A DNA stretch of 64,000 nt from Conexibacter sp. DBS9H8 (GTDB lineage: Bacteria; Actinomycetota; Thermoleophilia; Solirubrobacterales; Solirubrobacteraceae). A program made the translations under genes and the position numbers. The notes under the pieces were generated by a model. The model was not told the origin of the DNA. It saw only the letters and a program-made list of their open reading frames with translations, and made no database searches. Numbering within the stretch: the stretch's first letter is position 1; every line of letters begins with the position of its first letter. Of the stretch, positions 36,573 to 44,670 are shown in pieces. The stretch lies in NCBI RefSeq assembly GCF_023330685.1, contig NZ_CP097128.1, forward strand, positions 186,001 to 250,000, written 5' to 3'.

Positions 36573-38330
36573 TCAGCCGGGGACGTGAACGCCGCGGCGG
36601 CCGAGGACGGCGCGGCCGTGGCGGGCGATGACGGTGTACTCCCCCGGCGTCGGGACGTGACCGCGAACCCGGAGGGGCACCTCCCGCGGGGTGACGCTCA
36701 GCCCGGCGGCGGTACGGCGGGCGACGCGGCGTCCGTGGTGCCACAGTTCGACACTCACCGGCCCCTGTCCGGCGCGAGAGAGGGCGACGGGCACAAGCAG
36801 CGCGTTGCGGGGACGGTCGACGCGGGCGGCCCCGATCCGCACCTGCAGCGGCAGGGGCGACGGGGTGGGCACCGGAACGGTGCCCGGCCCGGCTGTCTGA
36901 CACACCTGGGCGGCCGGCGTGTCACCGGAGGGAGCGAGGGCGGGAAACTCGGGGAAGGTCGGGGCCTGAGCGGCGAGGGCGGGGAGATCGAGGAAGTCGG
37001 TGAGGTCGTTGGCGTTCGCGTCGCGCAGGGTCATCGCCGGCAGGTTCCACTTGCGCTCGAGGAACGCGAGCACGGACGTGTGGTCGTAGACGACGTGGGA
37101 GACGTAGTCACGCTTGGCGTAGGGGCTGACGACGATGCACGGGACACGGAAGCCGTAACGGCGGAAGCCGTCGTAGACCGACTCCCCAGAATTGACGATC
37201 GGCGGGTCGCCGTCGGGGGCGAGCGCGGCCGGCGGCGGGACGTGGTCGTAGTAGCCGCCGTGCTCGTCGTAGTTGATGATCAGCAGGGTCTGGCGCCACT
37301 TCGGGGAGGTGCCGACCGCCTCCACGACACTGCGCAGGAACGCCTCCCCGACAACGATGTTCTGCGGGTTCTCCTGCGACTGGGTGCCGTAGTTGGGGTC
37401 GAGGAAGGAGAAGCTCGGCAGCGATCCGCTCGCCGCGTCGCTGAGGAAGGCGCTGAAGGGCTTGACGTTCGTCGAGTCATAGCGGTAATCGTCGGCCGGG
37501 TAGAGGTTGGAGCTGATCCCCGTCGTCGTCGTCTGCACCGCGTACTCGGTCCAGCTGATCCCGACCTGGCTGAGCCGGTTGAAGATCGTGCCGTTCTTGG
37601 GGGAGAGCGCGAAGGCGGCGTCCTGGCTCGGGTCGGGGATGTCGTCGGTCATCCCACACGAGGTGGCGGCGAACAGGAACCGGCGGTTTGGGTCGGTCTG
37701 GCCGAGCAGGCTGCAGAAGTAGCGGTCGCCGATCGGGAAGGTGCCGGCGAGCGCGTAGGTGAAGGGCAGCTGCGCGGGCGTCCAGTACCCCATCGCGACC
37801 GGCCCGGAGGGGGAGATCACGAACCCCCGGTTGGTGCCCTGGGCGTACTGGATGTGGGAGGCCTCCCACTCCTGGCTGGGCTTGCCGTCGAGCTGACAGG
37901 TCGTCGGCATGACGAAGGCCCGCAGCGGCGCTCCGTCGGCCTGCGGGTTCGCGTTCGCCGGATAGCCGTCGGCGGCGAGGGTGAACCCGTCCCCGCGGGC
38001 GCGCTCGAACGGCCCGCGCCCGAGCATCCCGAGAAAGTTGTCGTAGGAGTGGTTCTCCATCATCACGAGGACGACGTGCTCGATCTCCGGCATCGTGTCG
38101 ACCCCCTCGGGCAGGGCCATGTACGGGCGCGAGTCGGGTTGGCGCAGGGTCGTCCGGCCAAGGACCCGCAGCGCCTCGAGCTGGTCGGTGCGGGGGTCGG
38201 TGAGTTCCGGGGTGGCCCACAGCCGGGCGCGGCGGCGGGAGCGGGCGAGGGCGGGATCGGCGCTCAGGCCGGCGAGGGAGGCGGCGGCAAGACCACCGGC
38301 GGTGAGGAACTCTCTCCGTGAACTCGGCAT
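36573..38330 (-). CDS. Tat-exported phospholipase C/acid-phosphatase-like phosphoesterase
   Basis: A 585-residue member of the bacterial phosphoesterase (PLC/AcpA) family. The N-terminus SSRREFLTAGGLAAASLAG is a twin-arginine signal. VVLVMMENHSYDNFLGML holds the nucleophile region of the family; NYDEHGGYYDHVPPP and DHTSVLAFLERKW are conserved metal/substrate motifs. The C-terminal 110 residues form a beta-rich module. Folded export fits Tat. TAGACT lies 6 nt before the ATG, with a PHO box overlapping the -35 position, suggesting induction by phosphate starvation. Confidence 0.9.
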   Translation of the reverse strand: MPSSRREFLTAGGLAAASLAGLSADPALARSRRRARLWATPELTDPRTDQLEALRVLGRTTLRQPDSRPYMALPEGVDTMPEIEHVVLVMMENHSYDNFLGMLGRGPFERARGDGFTLAADGYPANANPQADGAPLRAFVMPTTCQLDGKPSQEWEASHIQYAQGTNRGFVISPSGPVAMGYWTPAQLPFTYALAGTFPIGDRYFCSLLGQTDPNRRFLFAATSCGMTDDIPDPSQDAAFALSPKNGTIFNRLSQVGISWTEYAVQTTTTGISSNLYPADDYRYDSTNVKPFSAFLSDAASGSLPSFSFLDPNYGTQSQENPQNIVVGEAFLRSVVEAVGTSPKWRQTLLIINYDEHGGYYDHVPPPAALAPDGDPPIVNSGESVYDGFRRYGFRVPCIVVSPYAKRDYVSHVVYDHTSVLAFLERKWNLPAMTLRDANANDLTDFLDLPALAAQAPTFPEFPALAPSGDTPAAQVCQTAGPGTVPVPTPSPLPLQVRIGAARVDRPRNALLVPVALSRAGQGPVSVELWHHGRRVARRTAAGLSVTPREVPLRVRGHVPTPGEYTVIARHGRAVLGRRGVHVPG

Positions 38331-38336
38331 GGAGTC

Positions 38337-38380
38337 AGTCTAGATTCGAACCCGGGTCCGCGGGTGAACCCACGGTGAAC
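38337..38380 (-). promoter_or_regulatory. PHO box and -10 of the phosphoesterase gene
   Basis: On the minus strand the units GTTCACCGTGG and GTTCACCCGCG are adjacent, giving two GTTCACC cores exactly 11 bp apart (plus-strand GGTGAAC at 38363-38369 and 38374-38380). This is the direct-repeat pattern bound by actinobacterial PhoP. TAGACT (38337-38342) is the -10, 21 bp downstream. Binding is inferred from the motif. Confidence 0.75.
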
Positions 38381-38445
38381 ACGACCGTGCGCTCGGGCCG
38401 GTGACGCGAAAGCCGGTCCGGGACGGGCCGATCGACGCAGGCCGG

Positions 38446-41400
38446 TCAGCGCTCGCCGGGGGAGCGGCGCGGGAACTGGCTGACGGGCCGCTCGAGGTCC
38501 AGCGCGGTCGTGATGATCCGGCCCTGCTCCTTGTGGTGGGCGGCCGGGTACCCCTCACCGGAGGCCGCCCGTTCGGGCCGCCCGACGTAGCCGTAGCGGA
38601 GATGTTCGGGGAGGATCTGCTGCAGGCGCGGGGCCATGTAGGCGCGAGCCCCCTTATTGCGCGGTTCCTCCTGGACCCACACGACCTCGGTGAGGTTCGG
38701 GTACTGCTCGATCAGAGCGAGGATCTCCTGCTGGGGGAACGGGTAGAGCAGCTCAACCCGGCCGACCGCGACGCCCGTCGCCGCCTCCCGGGCGGCGTGT
38801 CCGACGATGTCGTAGTAGACCTTGCCCGAGCAGAGCAGCAGCCGGGTCACCTTCGCCGGATCGGCGATCCCCGGCTCGGCGAGTACCGGACTGAAGCGGC
38901 CCTCGGCGAGCTCATCGATCCGTGAGGTCGCGGCGGCGAGCCGGAGCAGGTACTTCGGGGTCATGATGATGAGCGGCCGCTGTTTGGCGATCCGCGCCTG
39001 GCGGCGGAGGAGGTGGAAGTACTGGGCCGGCGTCGTGCAGTTCGCGACCCGGAGGTTGCCCTCGGCGGCGAGCTGGAGGAAGCGCTCGAGGCGGGCGGAG
39101 GAGTGCTCGGGACCGGCGCCCTCGTAGCCGTGGGGAAGCAGCATCGTCAGCCGCGAGGTCTGGCCCCACTTGGCCAGGCCGGGGGCGATGAACTGGTCGA
39201 TCATCACCTGGGCGCCGTTGGCGAAATCGCCGAACTGGGCCTCCCACAGCACGAGCGTCTCGGGCGCCTCCTGGGAGTAGCCGTACTCGAAGCCGAGGCA
39301 GGCCATCTCCGACAGCGGGGAGTTGTGCAGCTCCATCGGCGCGTTCGCCCCGGGCAGGTGCTGCATCGCGCAGTGCTCCTGACCGGTCTTCGGGTCGTGG
39401 AGGACGAGGTGGCGCTGGGAGAAGGTACCCCGCTCGGTGTCCTGGCCCGTGAGCCGGATCGGAATCCCCTCGGTGAGCAGGCTCGCAAAGGCGAGCGCCT
39501 CCGCGTGGGCCCACATCATGCCGCCCTCCTCCCCCATCGCGACACGCCGCTGCTCGAGCTGGCGCACGAGCTTGGGGTGGACGGTGAATCCCTCCGGGGT
39601 GGCGAGCAGGTCCTCATTGAGGGCGAGCAGCCGCTCGGCCGGCACTGCGGTGTTGACCTCGGGAGATGGGGTGCGGTCGAGCTGGTACTCGCCGGTGCCC
39701 TGCTCGACGGGGGTGGCGTGCGCGAGCCGCTCCTTCAGCGCGGCGTGCTGCTCGCTGAGCACTGTCCACACGGCGTCGGTCATCTCGGTCGAATCGGACT
39801 CGGTCACGACGCCCGCCTCGATCAGCGCCCGCGCGTAGATCTCGCGGACCGGCGGGTGCCGCTTGACGACGTTGTACATCTCCGGCTGGGTGTAGGCCGG
39901 CTCGTCCGCCTCATTGTGGCCGAAGCGGCGGTAGCCGATCAGGTCGATGACGACGTCGTGTCCGAACTCCTGGCGGAAGGCGAAGGCGAGCCGGACCGTG
40001 CTGACACACGCGTCGACGTCGTCGGCGTTGACGTGGATGATCGGCACGTCAAAGCCCTTGGCCATGTCGGAGGCGTACGGCGTCGACCGGCTGTCGTCGG
40101 GATCGGTGGTGAACCCGATCTGGTTGTTCTGGATGATGTGGATCGTCCCGCCGACCGTGTACCCGTCGAGCGCCTGCAGGTTGAACGTCTCCGCGTTCAC
40201 CCCCTGGCCGGGGAAGGCCGCATCCCCGTGCAGGATGACGGGGACCGCCGCGGCCGTGTCCTGCTGGGCGTGGGGTCCCTGGCGGGTCGTCTGCGCCGCC
40301 CGTGTCGCGCCGCTGGCGACCGGTCCGACGAACTCGAGGTGGGAGGGGTTGGACTCGAGCCGGACGAGGATCGACTCACCCCCCGGCAGCTGGTAGTGGC
40401 CCTCGGCGCCGTGGTGGTACTTGACGTCACCGGTCCCACCCTCCGGGATCGTCGTGATCGCCTCGAGCGTGTTCTGGCCCTCGAACTCGGCGAAGATCGA
40501 TCCGTAGGGCCGCCCGAGGTTGTGGGCGAGCACGTTGAGCCGGCCGCGGTGGGCCATCCCGAGCACGACCTCACGGGCGCCGTTGGCGGCGGCGAGCTGG
40601 ATGATCGAGTCGATCATCGGCACGGTCATGTCGAGACCCTCGATCGAGAACTGCTTCTGCCCGAGGTAGGACTTGTGCATGAACCGTTCCATCGCGTCGA
40701 CCTCGGTGAGGCGGCGCAGGAGCGCCTTCTGCTCCTCGGCGGTGAGCGCGGTGCGGAAGCGGCTCGTCTCGATCGCCTCGCGCAGCCACAACCGCTGCCG
40801 GGCCGAGGCGATGTGCTCGATCTCGTAGGCGATCGAGCCGCAGTAGGTCTCGCGCAGATATGGGAGCGCGTCCGCGAGGGTGTCGCCCTGCACGTAGGTG
40901 CGCAGCACCCGCGCGGGAATCTGGCGCATCAGCTCGGGGGTGAGACCGAGGGAGGTGGGGTCCAGGCCCGGGTCGCCCTCGGGCTCGCGCCCGAGCGGAT
41001 CGAGCCGGGCGGCGAGGTGGCCGTGGGTCCGGTAGGCCTTGAGCAGGCTCGTGGAGGCCTGCACCGCCTGGAGCAGCTCCTCGGCGGGGGCGGCGGCGGG
41101 GGCGGCTGACGGGCTCGCCCCCGCCGGCGCGGGGGCGGAGACCGCCGGAACGGAGGCTCCGGCGGCGCGAACGGGGAGCGCGGGCAGGGGCACGCCGAGG
41201 GCCTGGAAGACCGCTTCATAGAATCCGTGCTCGCCCTGTAAGTACTCCTCGATCACCTTGAGGAACCGGCCGGACTCGGCGCCCTGGATGATCCGGTGGT
41301 CGTAGGTGGAGGTCATCGACATGACCTTCTCGGCGCCGATCTGGGCGCCGATCGCCCCGAGACCGACCGGATAGTCGATCGAGCCGGTCGCGACGATCGT

Positions 41401-42762
41401 CCCCTGGCCGACCATCAGCCGGGGGACGGAGGCGACGGTCCCGATCCCACCCGGATTGGTGAGGCTGATGTTCGCGCCCTGGAGATCGTCGGCGGTCAGG
41501 GTGTTCGTCCGCGCCTTGTCGACGAGCAGGTTGTAGGCGTCGAGGAACTCCTTGAAGTTCTTGATCCCGGCGTTGGGGATCACCGGCACCATCAGGGTCC
41601 GGCTGCCGTCCTTCTTCTCGACGTCGACGGCGAGGCCGAGGTTGACCTGACCGTCGTCAACCCGGTAGGGGACGCCGTCGGCGGAGAGGAAGTGGTGGGC
41701 CATCACCGGCATCTGGTCGGTCGCCGCGACCGCGATCGCGAAGGCGATCAGATGGGTGAAGGAGACGCGCTGCCCGGCGTCCTTGAGCTGCCGGCGGCGG
41801 GCGTCGAGGGTCGTGACGGTGAACGTGCGGAAGCTCGTCGCGGTGGGGATGCTGCGCGACTCGTCCATGTACCGGGCGAGAGCGGCCCCGCCGCCCTTGA
41901 TCCGGGTCGCGTTATCAGGGATGACCGTCGCGGGCTTGGCTGCCTCGGCGAGGACGTCGGCCTTGGTGATCCGGCCCCCACGGGCGCTGCCGGAGACGCG
42001 GCCGAGGTCGACGCCGGTCGCGGCGGCGACGCGGGCGGCGACGGGGGAGACGCCGGCGGGGATCGCTGCCGGGGCCGGGGCGGCCTCACCGATGCGGGCG
42101 CCCGCCGAGGGCGTCGCGGCGTCGGAGGGCTCGACCGCGCCGACGGCAGCGCCAACGCTCATCCGCGCGATCACCTGGCCGACGTTGACGGTCGCACCCT
42201 CATCGGCGAGCAGCTCGGTGATCGTCCCGCTCGCCGGGGCCGGCAGCTCCATGTCGACCTTGTCGGTGGAGATCTCGACGATCGTGTCGCCCTCGCGGAC
42301 GCTCGCGCCGACCGCCACCGACCACTGCAGGATCGTCCCCTCGGTCACCGACTCGCCTCCACCGGGAGTGACGATGTCGATCACCTCGACCGGAGCGCCG
42401 GACTCCACCGGGGTGGAACCGCCGGCCGGAGCCGCGCCGTTCGCCGGGGCGCCTGCGCCGTTCGCGGAGGCCGCGGCGCCGTCGGCGTCGCCCGTGGACG
42501 CCGCCCCGTTGGCGGGCGCGATCTCACACAGGAGCGCGCCGATCGCGACGGTTTCCCCCTCCGGCGCGTGGATCTTGACGATCGTGCCGCTGATCGGCGC
42601 GGGGACCTCCGCGTCGACCTTGTCCGTGGAAATCTCGACGACCGTCTCATCCGCGCTGACGGAGTCGCCCTCCTGCTTGTGCCACTCCAGCACGGTTCCC
42701 TCGGTGACCGAATCGCCCATCGCGGGCATGGTGAGCTCGAAGATGCCTGTCTCAACGGCCAT
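38446..42762 (-). CDS. kgd: 2-oxoglutarate dehydrogenase E2-E1 fusion with two lipoyl domains
   Basis: A 1438-residue chain. Lipoyl domain 1 at about 7-82 (STDKVDAEVPAP, Lys48); lipoyl domain 2 at about 126-202 (STDKVDMELPAP, Lys168); peripheral subunit-binding domain at about 237-272 (GVSPVAARVAAATGVDLGRV); acyltransferase at about 286-525 with DHRIIQGAESG (His489); Ala/Pro linker; then a full E1 from about 562 (KYHHGAEGHYQL, VLHGDAAFPGQG, IHVNADDVDACV) to the end. Mycobacterial Kgd and corynebacterial OdhA fuse acyltransferase and E1 but lack lipoyl domains. It should convert 2-oxoglutarate to succinyl-CoA, needing only E3. The ATG at 42762 begins exactly at lipoyl domain 1. Confidence 0.94.
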   Translation of the reverse strand: MAVETGIFELTMPAMGDSVTEGTVLEWHKQEGDSVSADETVVEISTDKVDAEVPAPISGTIVKIHAPEGETVAIGALLCEIAPANGAASTGDADGAAASANGAGAPANGAAPAGGSTPVESGAPVEVIDIVTPGGGESVTEGTILQWSVAVGASVREGDTIVEISTDKVDMELPAPASGTITELLADEGATVNVGQVIARMSVGAAVGAVEPSDAATPSAGARIGEAAPAPAAIPAGVSPVAARVAAATGVDLGRVSGSARGGRITKADVLAEAAKPATVIPDNATRIKGGGAALARYMDESRSIPTATSFRTFTVTTLDARRRQLKDAGQRVSFTHLIAFAIAVAATDQMPVMAHHFLSADGVPYRVDDGQVNLGLAVDVEKKDGSRTLMVPVIPNAGIKNFKEFLDAYNLLVDKARTNTLTADDLQGANISLTNPGGIGTVASVPRLMVGQGTIVATGSIDYPVGLGAIGAQIGAEKVMSMTSTYDHRIIQGAESGRFLKVIEEYLQGEHGFYEAVFQALGVPLPALPVRAAGASVPAVSAPAPAGASPSAAPAAAPAEELLQAVQASTSLLKAYRTHGHLAARLDPLGREPEGDPGLDPTSLGLTPELMRQIPARVLRTYVQGDTLADALPYLRETYCGSIAYEIEHIASARQRLWLREAIETSRFRTALTAEEQKALLRRLTEVDAMERFMHKSYLGQKQFSIEGLDMTVPMIDSIIQLAAANGAREVVLGMAHRGRLNVLAHNLGRPYGSIFAEFEGQNTLEAITTIPEGGTGDVKYHHGAEGHYQLPGGESILVRLESNPSHLEFVGPVASGATRAAQTTRQGPHAQQDTAAAVPVILHGDAAFPGQGVNAETFNLQALDGYTVGGTIHIIQNNQIGFTTDPDDSRSTPYASDMAKGFDVPIIHVNADDVDACVSTVRLAFAFRQEFGHDVVIDLIGYRRFGHNEADEPAYTQPEMYNVVKRHPPVREIYARALIEAGVVTESDSTEMTDAVWTVLSEQHAALKERLAHATPVEQGTGEYQLDRTPSPEVNTAVPAERLLALNEDLLATPEGFTVHPKLVRQLEQRRVAMGEEGGMMWAHAEALAFASLLTEGIPIRLTGQDTERGTFSQRHLVLHDPKTGQEHCAMQHLPGANAPMELHNSPLSEMACLGFEYGYSQEAPETLVLWEAQFGDFANGAQVMIDQFIAPGLAKWGQTSRLTMLLPHGYEGAGPEHSSARLERFLQLAAEGNLRVANCTTPAQYFHLLRRQARIAKQRPLIIMTPKYLLRLAAATSRIDELAEGRFSPVLAEPGIADPAKVTRLLLCSGKVYYDIVGHAAREAATGVAVGRVELLYPFPQQEILALIEQYPNLTEVVWVQEEPRNKGARAYMAPRLQQILPEHLRYGYVGRPERAASGEGYPAAHHKEQGRIITTALDLERPVSQFPRRSPGER

Positions 42763-42779
42763 TGATCTGAGTTCCCATC

Positions 42780-43190
42780 CTAGCGATCTGCATGGTCTGA
42801 CTCCGGTGAGGATTGGTTGAGGGATCCAGCGGTGGCCGCCGCCCGCCGGCGACTCTCGATGACGAAGCCGCCGGTCCCGAAGAACGGCCCGATCCCGCCG
42901 AGCACGGCAACACAGACGGCCAGCCACCACGGAATGATCCGGTAACGAGCGGCGCCGATGCAGACGAGCGACATGGCGATCCAGAGCAGTCCGTGACCGA
43001 AGCCGAGGACCGTCGTGACCGGCTGAGGGTTGGCGAGGATGAAGGCGCAGACGAGCAGCCCGAGATAGATGCAGGAGTGGAGGAAGGAGATCGCCTCGAG
43101 CCGGCCGAGCGTGATCGTCCGGGCGAACAGGGCGGGCGGGGCCGACCCGGCACGGAGACCCTCGAGGCTCTTGAGGTCCGCGCTCGCCAT
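42780..43190 (-). CDS. DUF3817-type integral membrane protein
   Basis: A 136-residue membrane protein with about three hydrophobic helices (LHSCIYLGLLVCAFILA, GHGLLWIAMSLVCIGAA, WWLAVCVAVLGGIGPFF), the GRLEAISFLHSCIYLGLL start typical of DUF3817, and a Ser/Arg-rich cytosolic tail. Function unknown. The ATG shares one base with the Nudix stop, so it is cotranslated with that gene; it ends 17 bp before the E2-E1 fusion start. Confidence 0.8.
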   Translation of the reverse strand: MASADLKSLEGLRAGSAPPALFARTITLGRLEAISFLHSCIYLGLLVCAFILANPQPVTTVLGFGHGLLWIAMSLVCIGAARYRIIPWWLAVCVAVLGGIGPFFGTGGFVIESRRRAAATAGSLNQSSPESDHADR

Positions 43191-43888
43191 CACGCCGCTC
43201 CAGGGCTGAGCATCCGGCCGAGTTCACACAGGGGCGGGTCGGCTTCCGCCGGCCAGGCGTCGACGTCGGCGGGCCACCAGGCGTGGGCGTCGTGCTCGTG
43301 GTCGGGGGTCACCTCGGCGCCGGGCGCGAGCCAGGCCTGGCCGATGAACAGGACGTTGCCGTTGGCCGCCTTGACCAGCGCCTCGACGCTGAGGCGCTCG
43401 GCGCGGACCGACCACTCCTCGGCCAGCTCCCGGGAGAGCGTGTCGGTCGGGTCCTCGTCGACCTCGACCGCCCCACCGGCCCCGAGCGCCCAGCGCCCAG
43501 CCCAGGAGGCGACCCACGCCGCCCGCCGTCCGGCGAGCCAGCGCCCATCGGCTGACCGCACGACACAGAGCGCCGAGATGCTCGACACCGCGCCGCCGTC
43601 GATCAGCCGCAGCGCCCAGCGGACAGGCTGGAGTTCGAGGGCGAGCGCCGTCGGGCTCGCGTCGTAGGAGACGAGCCGAGCCGCGAGCCCGTCGTGGGAG
43701 GGCGAGCCCCTGTCCGCAAGGGCACGGAGGAGGCGGTCCGCCTCCTCCGTAGCCGCCGCATCGGGACGGAAGGGGTCGCTGCGCCAGCCGACACGCACCG
43801 CCCCCGGCGGCCACGGACCGCGAGCGAGCACCCAGCGCCCGACCATCTCGCCATCACCGGCATCGTCGTGTCCACGGGTCTCGGTCAC
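43190..43888 (-). CDS. Nudix hydrolase
   Basis: A 232-residue protein with a Nudix box GGAVEVDEDPTDTLSRELAEEWSV-type segment (Gly, REL, EE pattern) in the C-terminal half and a 100-residue N-terminal extension. It should hydrolyse a nucleoside-diphosphate-linked compound; the substrate is unknown. The GTG at 43888 follows TAGGGT by 9 nt. It is first in a cluster with the membrane protein and the 2-oxoglutarate dehydrogenase fusion. Confidence 0.85.
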   Translation of the reverse strand: MTETRGHDDAGDGEMVGRWVLARGPWPPGAVRVGWRSDPFRPDAAATEEADRLLRALADRGSPSHDGLAARLVSYDASPTALALELQPVRWALRLIDGGAVSSISALCVVRSADGRWLAGRRAAWVASWAGRWALGAGGAVEVDEDPTDTLSRELAEEWSVRAERLSVEALVKAANGNVLFIGQAWLAPGAEVTPDHEHDAHAWWPADVDAWPAEADPPLCELGRMLSPGAA

Positions 43889-43970
43889 CGGCTGAGAACC
43901 CTACCGCCGCCACCCCGAGAGCGGCTCGAGCCCGCCGGCATCCGCCGGGACCGATCGAGCAGCGCAGGTG

Positions 43971-44001
43971 GCATGCGAACTTGCATGCAACTTGGTATGC
44001 T
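43971..44001 (+). promoter_or_regulatory. Phased operator and -10 of the GntR gene
   Basis: GCATGC at 43971-43976 and 43983-43988 and GTATGC at 43995-44000 are spaced exactly 12 bp apart. TTGCATGCAA (43981-43990) is a perfect 10-bp palindrome of the kind bound by FadR-subfamily GntR proteins. TATGCT (43996-44001) is a -10 just 6 nt before the GTG start, so autorepression and a leaderless message are likely. Confidence 0.65.
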
Positions 44002-44007
44002 TGCCGT

Positions 44008-44670
44008 GTGCTCAGCTCGCCCCCAACCTCGGCCTCCGCCGCCGACCGTGTCTACGCGACGACGAAGGAGGCGATCATCTCGGGCGCGACCCCGGGCGGC
44101 GCCCTGCTGAGCGAGGCGGAGGTCGCCCGTTCCCTGCAGGTGAGCCGTACCCCGGCCCGGGAGGCGTTCGTCCGGCTCGCCGCCGAGGGCCTGCTGACCC
44201 TGATGCCCCGGCGCGGAGCGGTCGTGACGCCGCTCACCCCGACTGAGGCGGTCGACCTGCTCGAGGTGCGCCATGCGCTCGAGCTCGGGGCGGTCACCCG
44301 GCTGAGCCGGCTCGCTCCGGCCGCCCGCGAGCGGCGCCTCGACCCCGCCGCCGCGGCGATCGCCGACCAGGCACGGGCGCTCGAGGCCGGGGACATCTCG
44401 GGCTTCATCGCCGCCGACGAGCGCTTCCATGGCGACCTCGTGCGCGCCGCCGAGAACGCGATCGCCACCGGGTTCTATGCGACCCTCGCCGACCGCCAGC
44501 GCCGGATGACCGCCCTCGCCATTCAGGTCAATGAGTCCCGCCTTGTCCACTTCCTCCCCGAGCATCGCGATCTCCTCCGCCGGGCCGTCGACGGGGACGG
44601 AGCGGGCTTCAGCTCCGTCCTCTGGGGTCACCTGCGTGACACTCATGTGGCGCTCGCCCCGACGCTCTGA
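44008..44670 (+). CDS. GntR-family (FCD) transcriptional regulator
   Basis: 220 residues from the GTG at 44008. The winged HTH has VYATTKEAIISGATPGGALL, SEAEVARSLQVSRTPAREAF and LAAEGLLTLMPRRGAVV. The FCD ligand domain follows (LLEVRHALELGAV, FIAADERFHGDLVRAAEN), with Asp/His residues of the metal-binding pocket in DERFHGDL. It probably controls itself and the overlapping MFS transporter gene downstream; the ligand is not known. Confidence 0.88.
   Translation: MLSSPPTSASAADRVYATTKEAIISGATPGGALLSEAEVARSLQVSRTPAREAFVRLAAEGLLTLMPRRGAVVTPLTPTEAVDLLEVRHALELGAVTRLSRLAPAARERRLDPAAAAIADQARALEAGDISGFIAADERFHGDLVRAAENAIATGFYATLADRQRRMTALAIQVNESRLVHFLPEHRDLLRRAVDGDGAGFSSVLWGHLRDTHVALAPTL

Noticed and set aside
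38341..38372. GGGTTCGAATC on the minus strand, like a tRNA T-loop
   Set aside because: The flanking 5-bp stem does not pair and no cloverleaf fits; TTCGAA is a chance palindrome in a promoter region.
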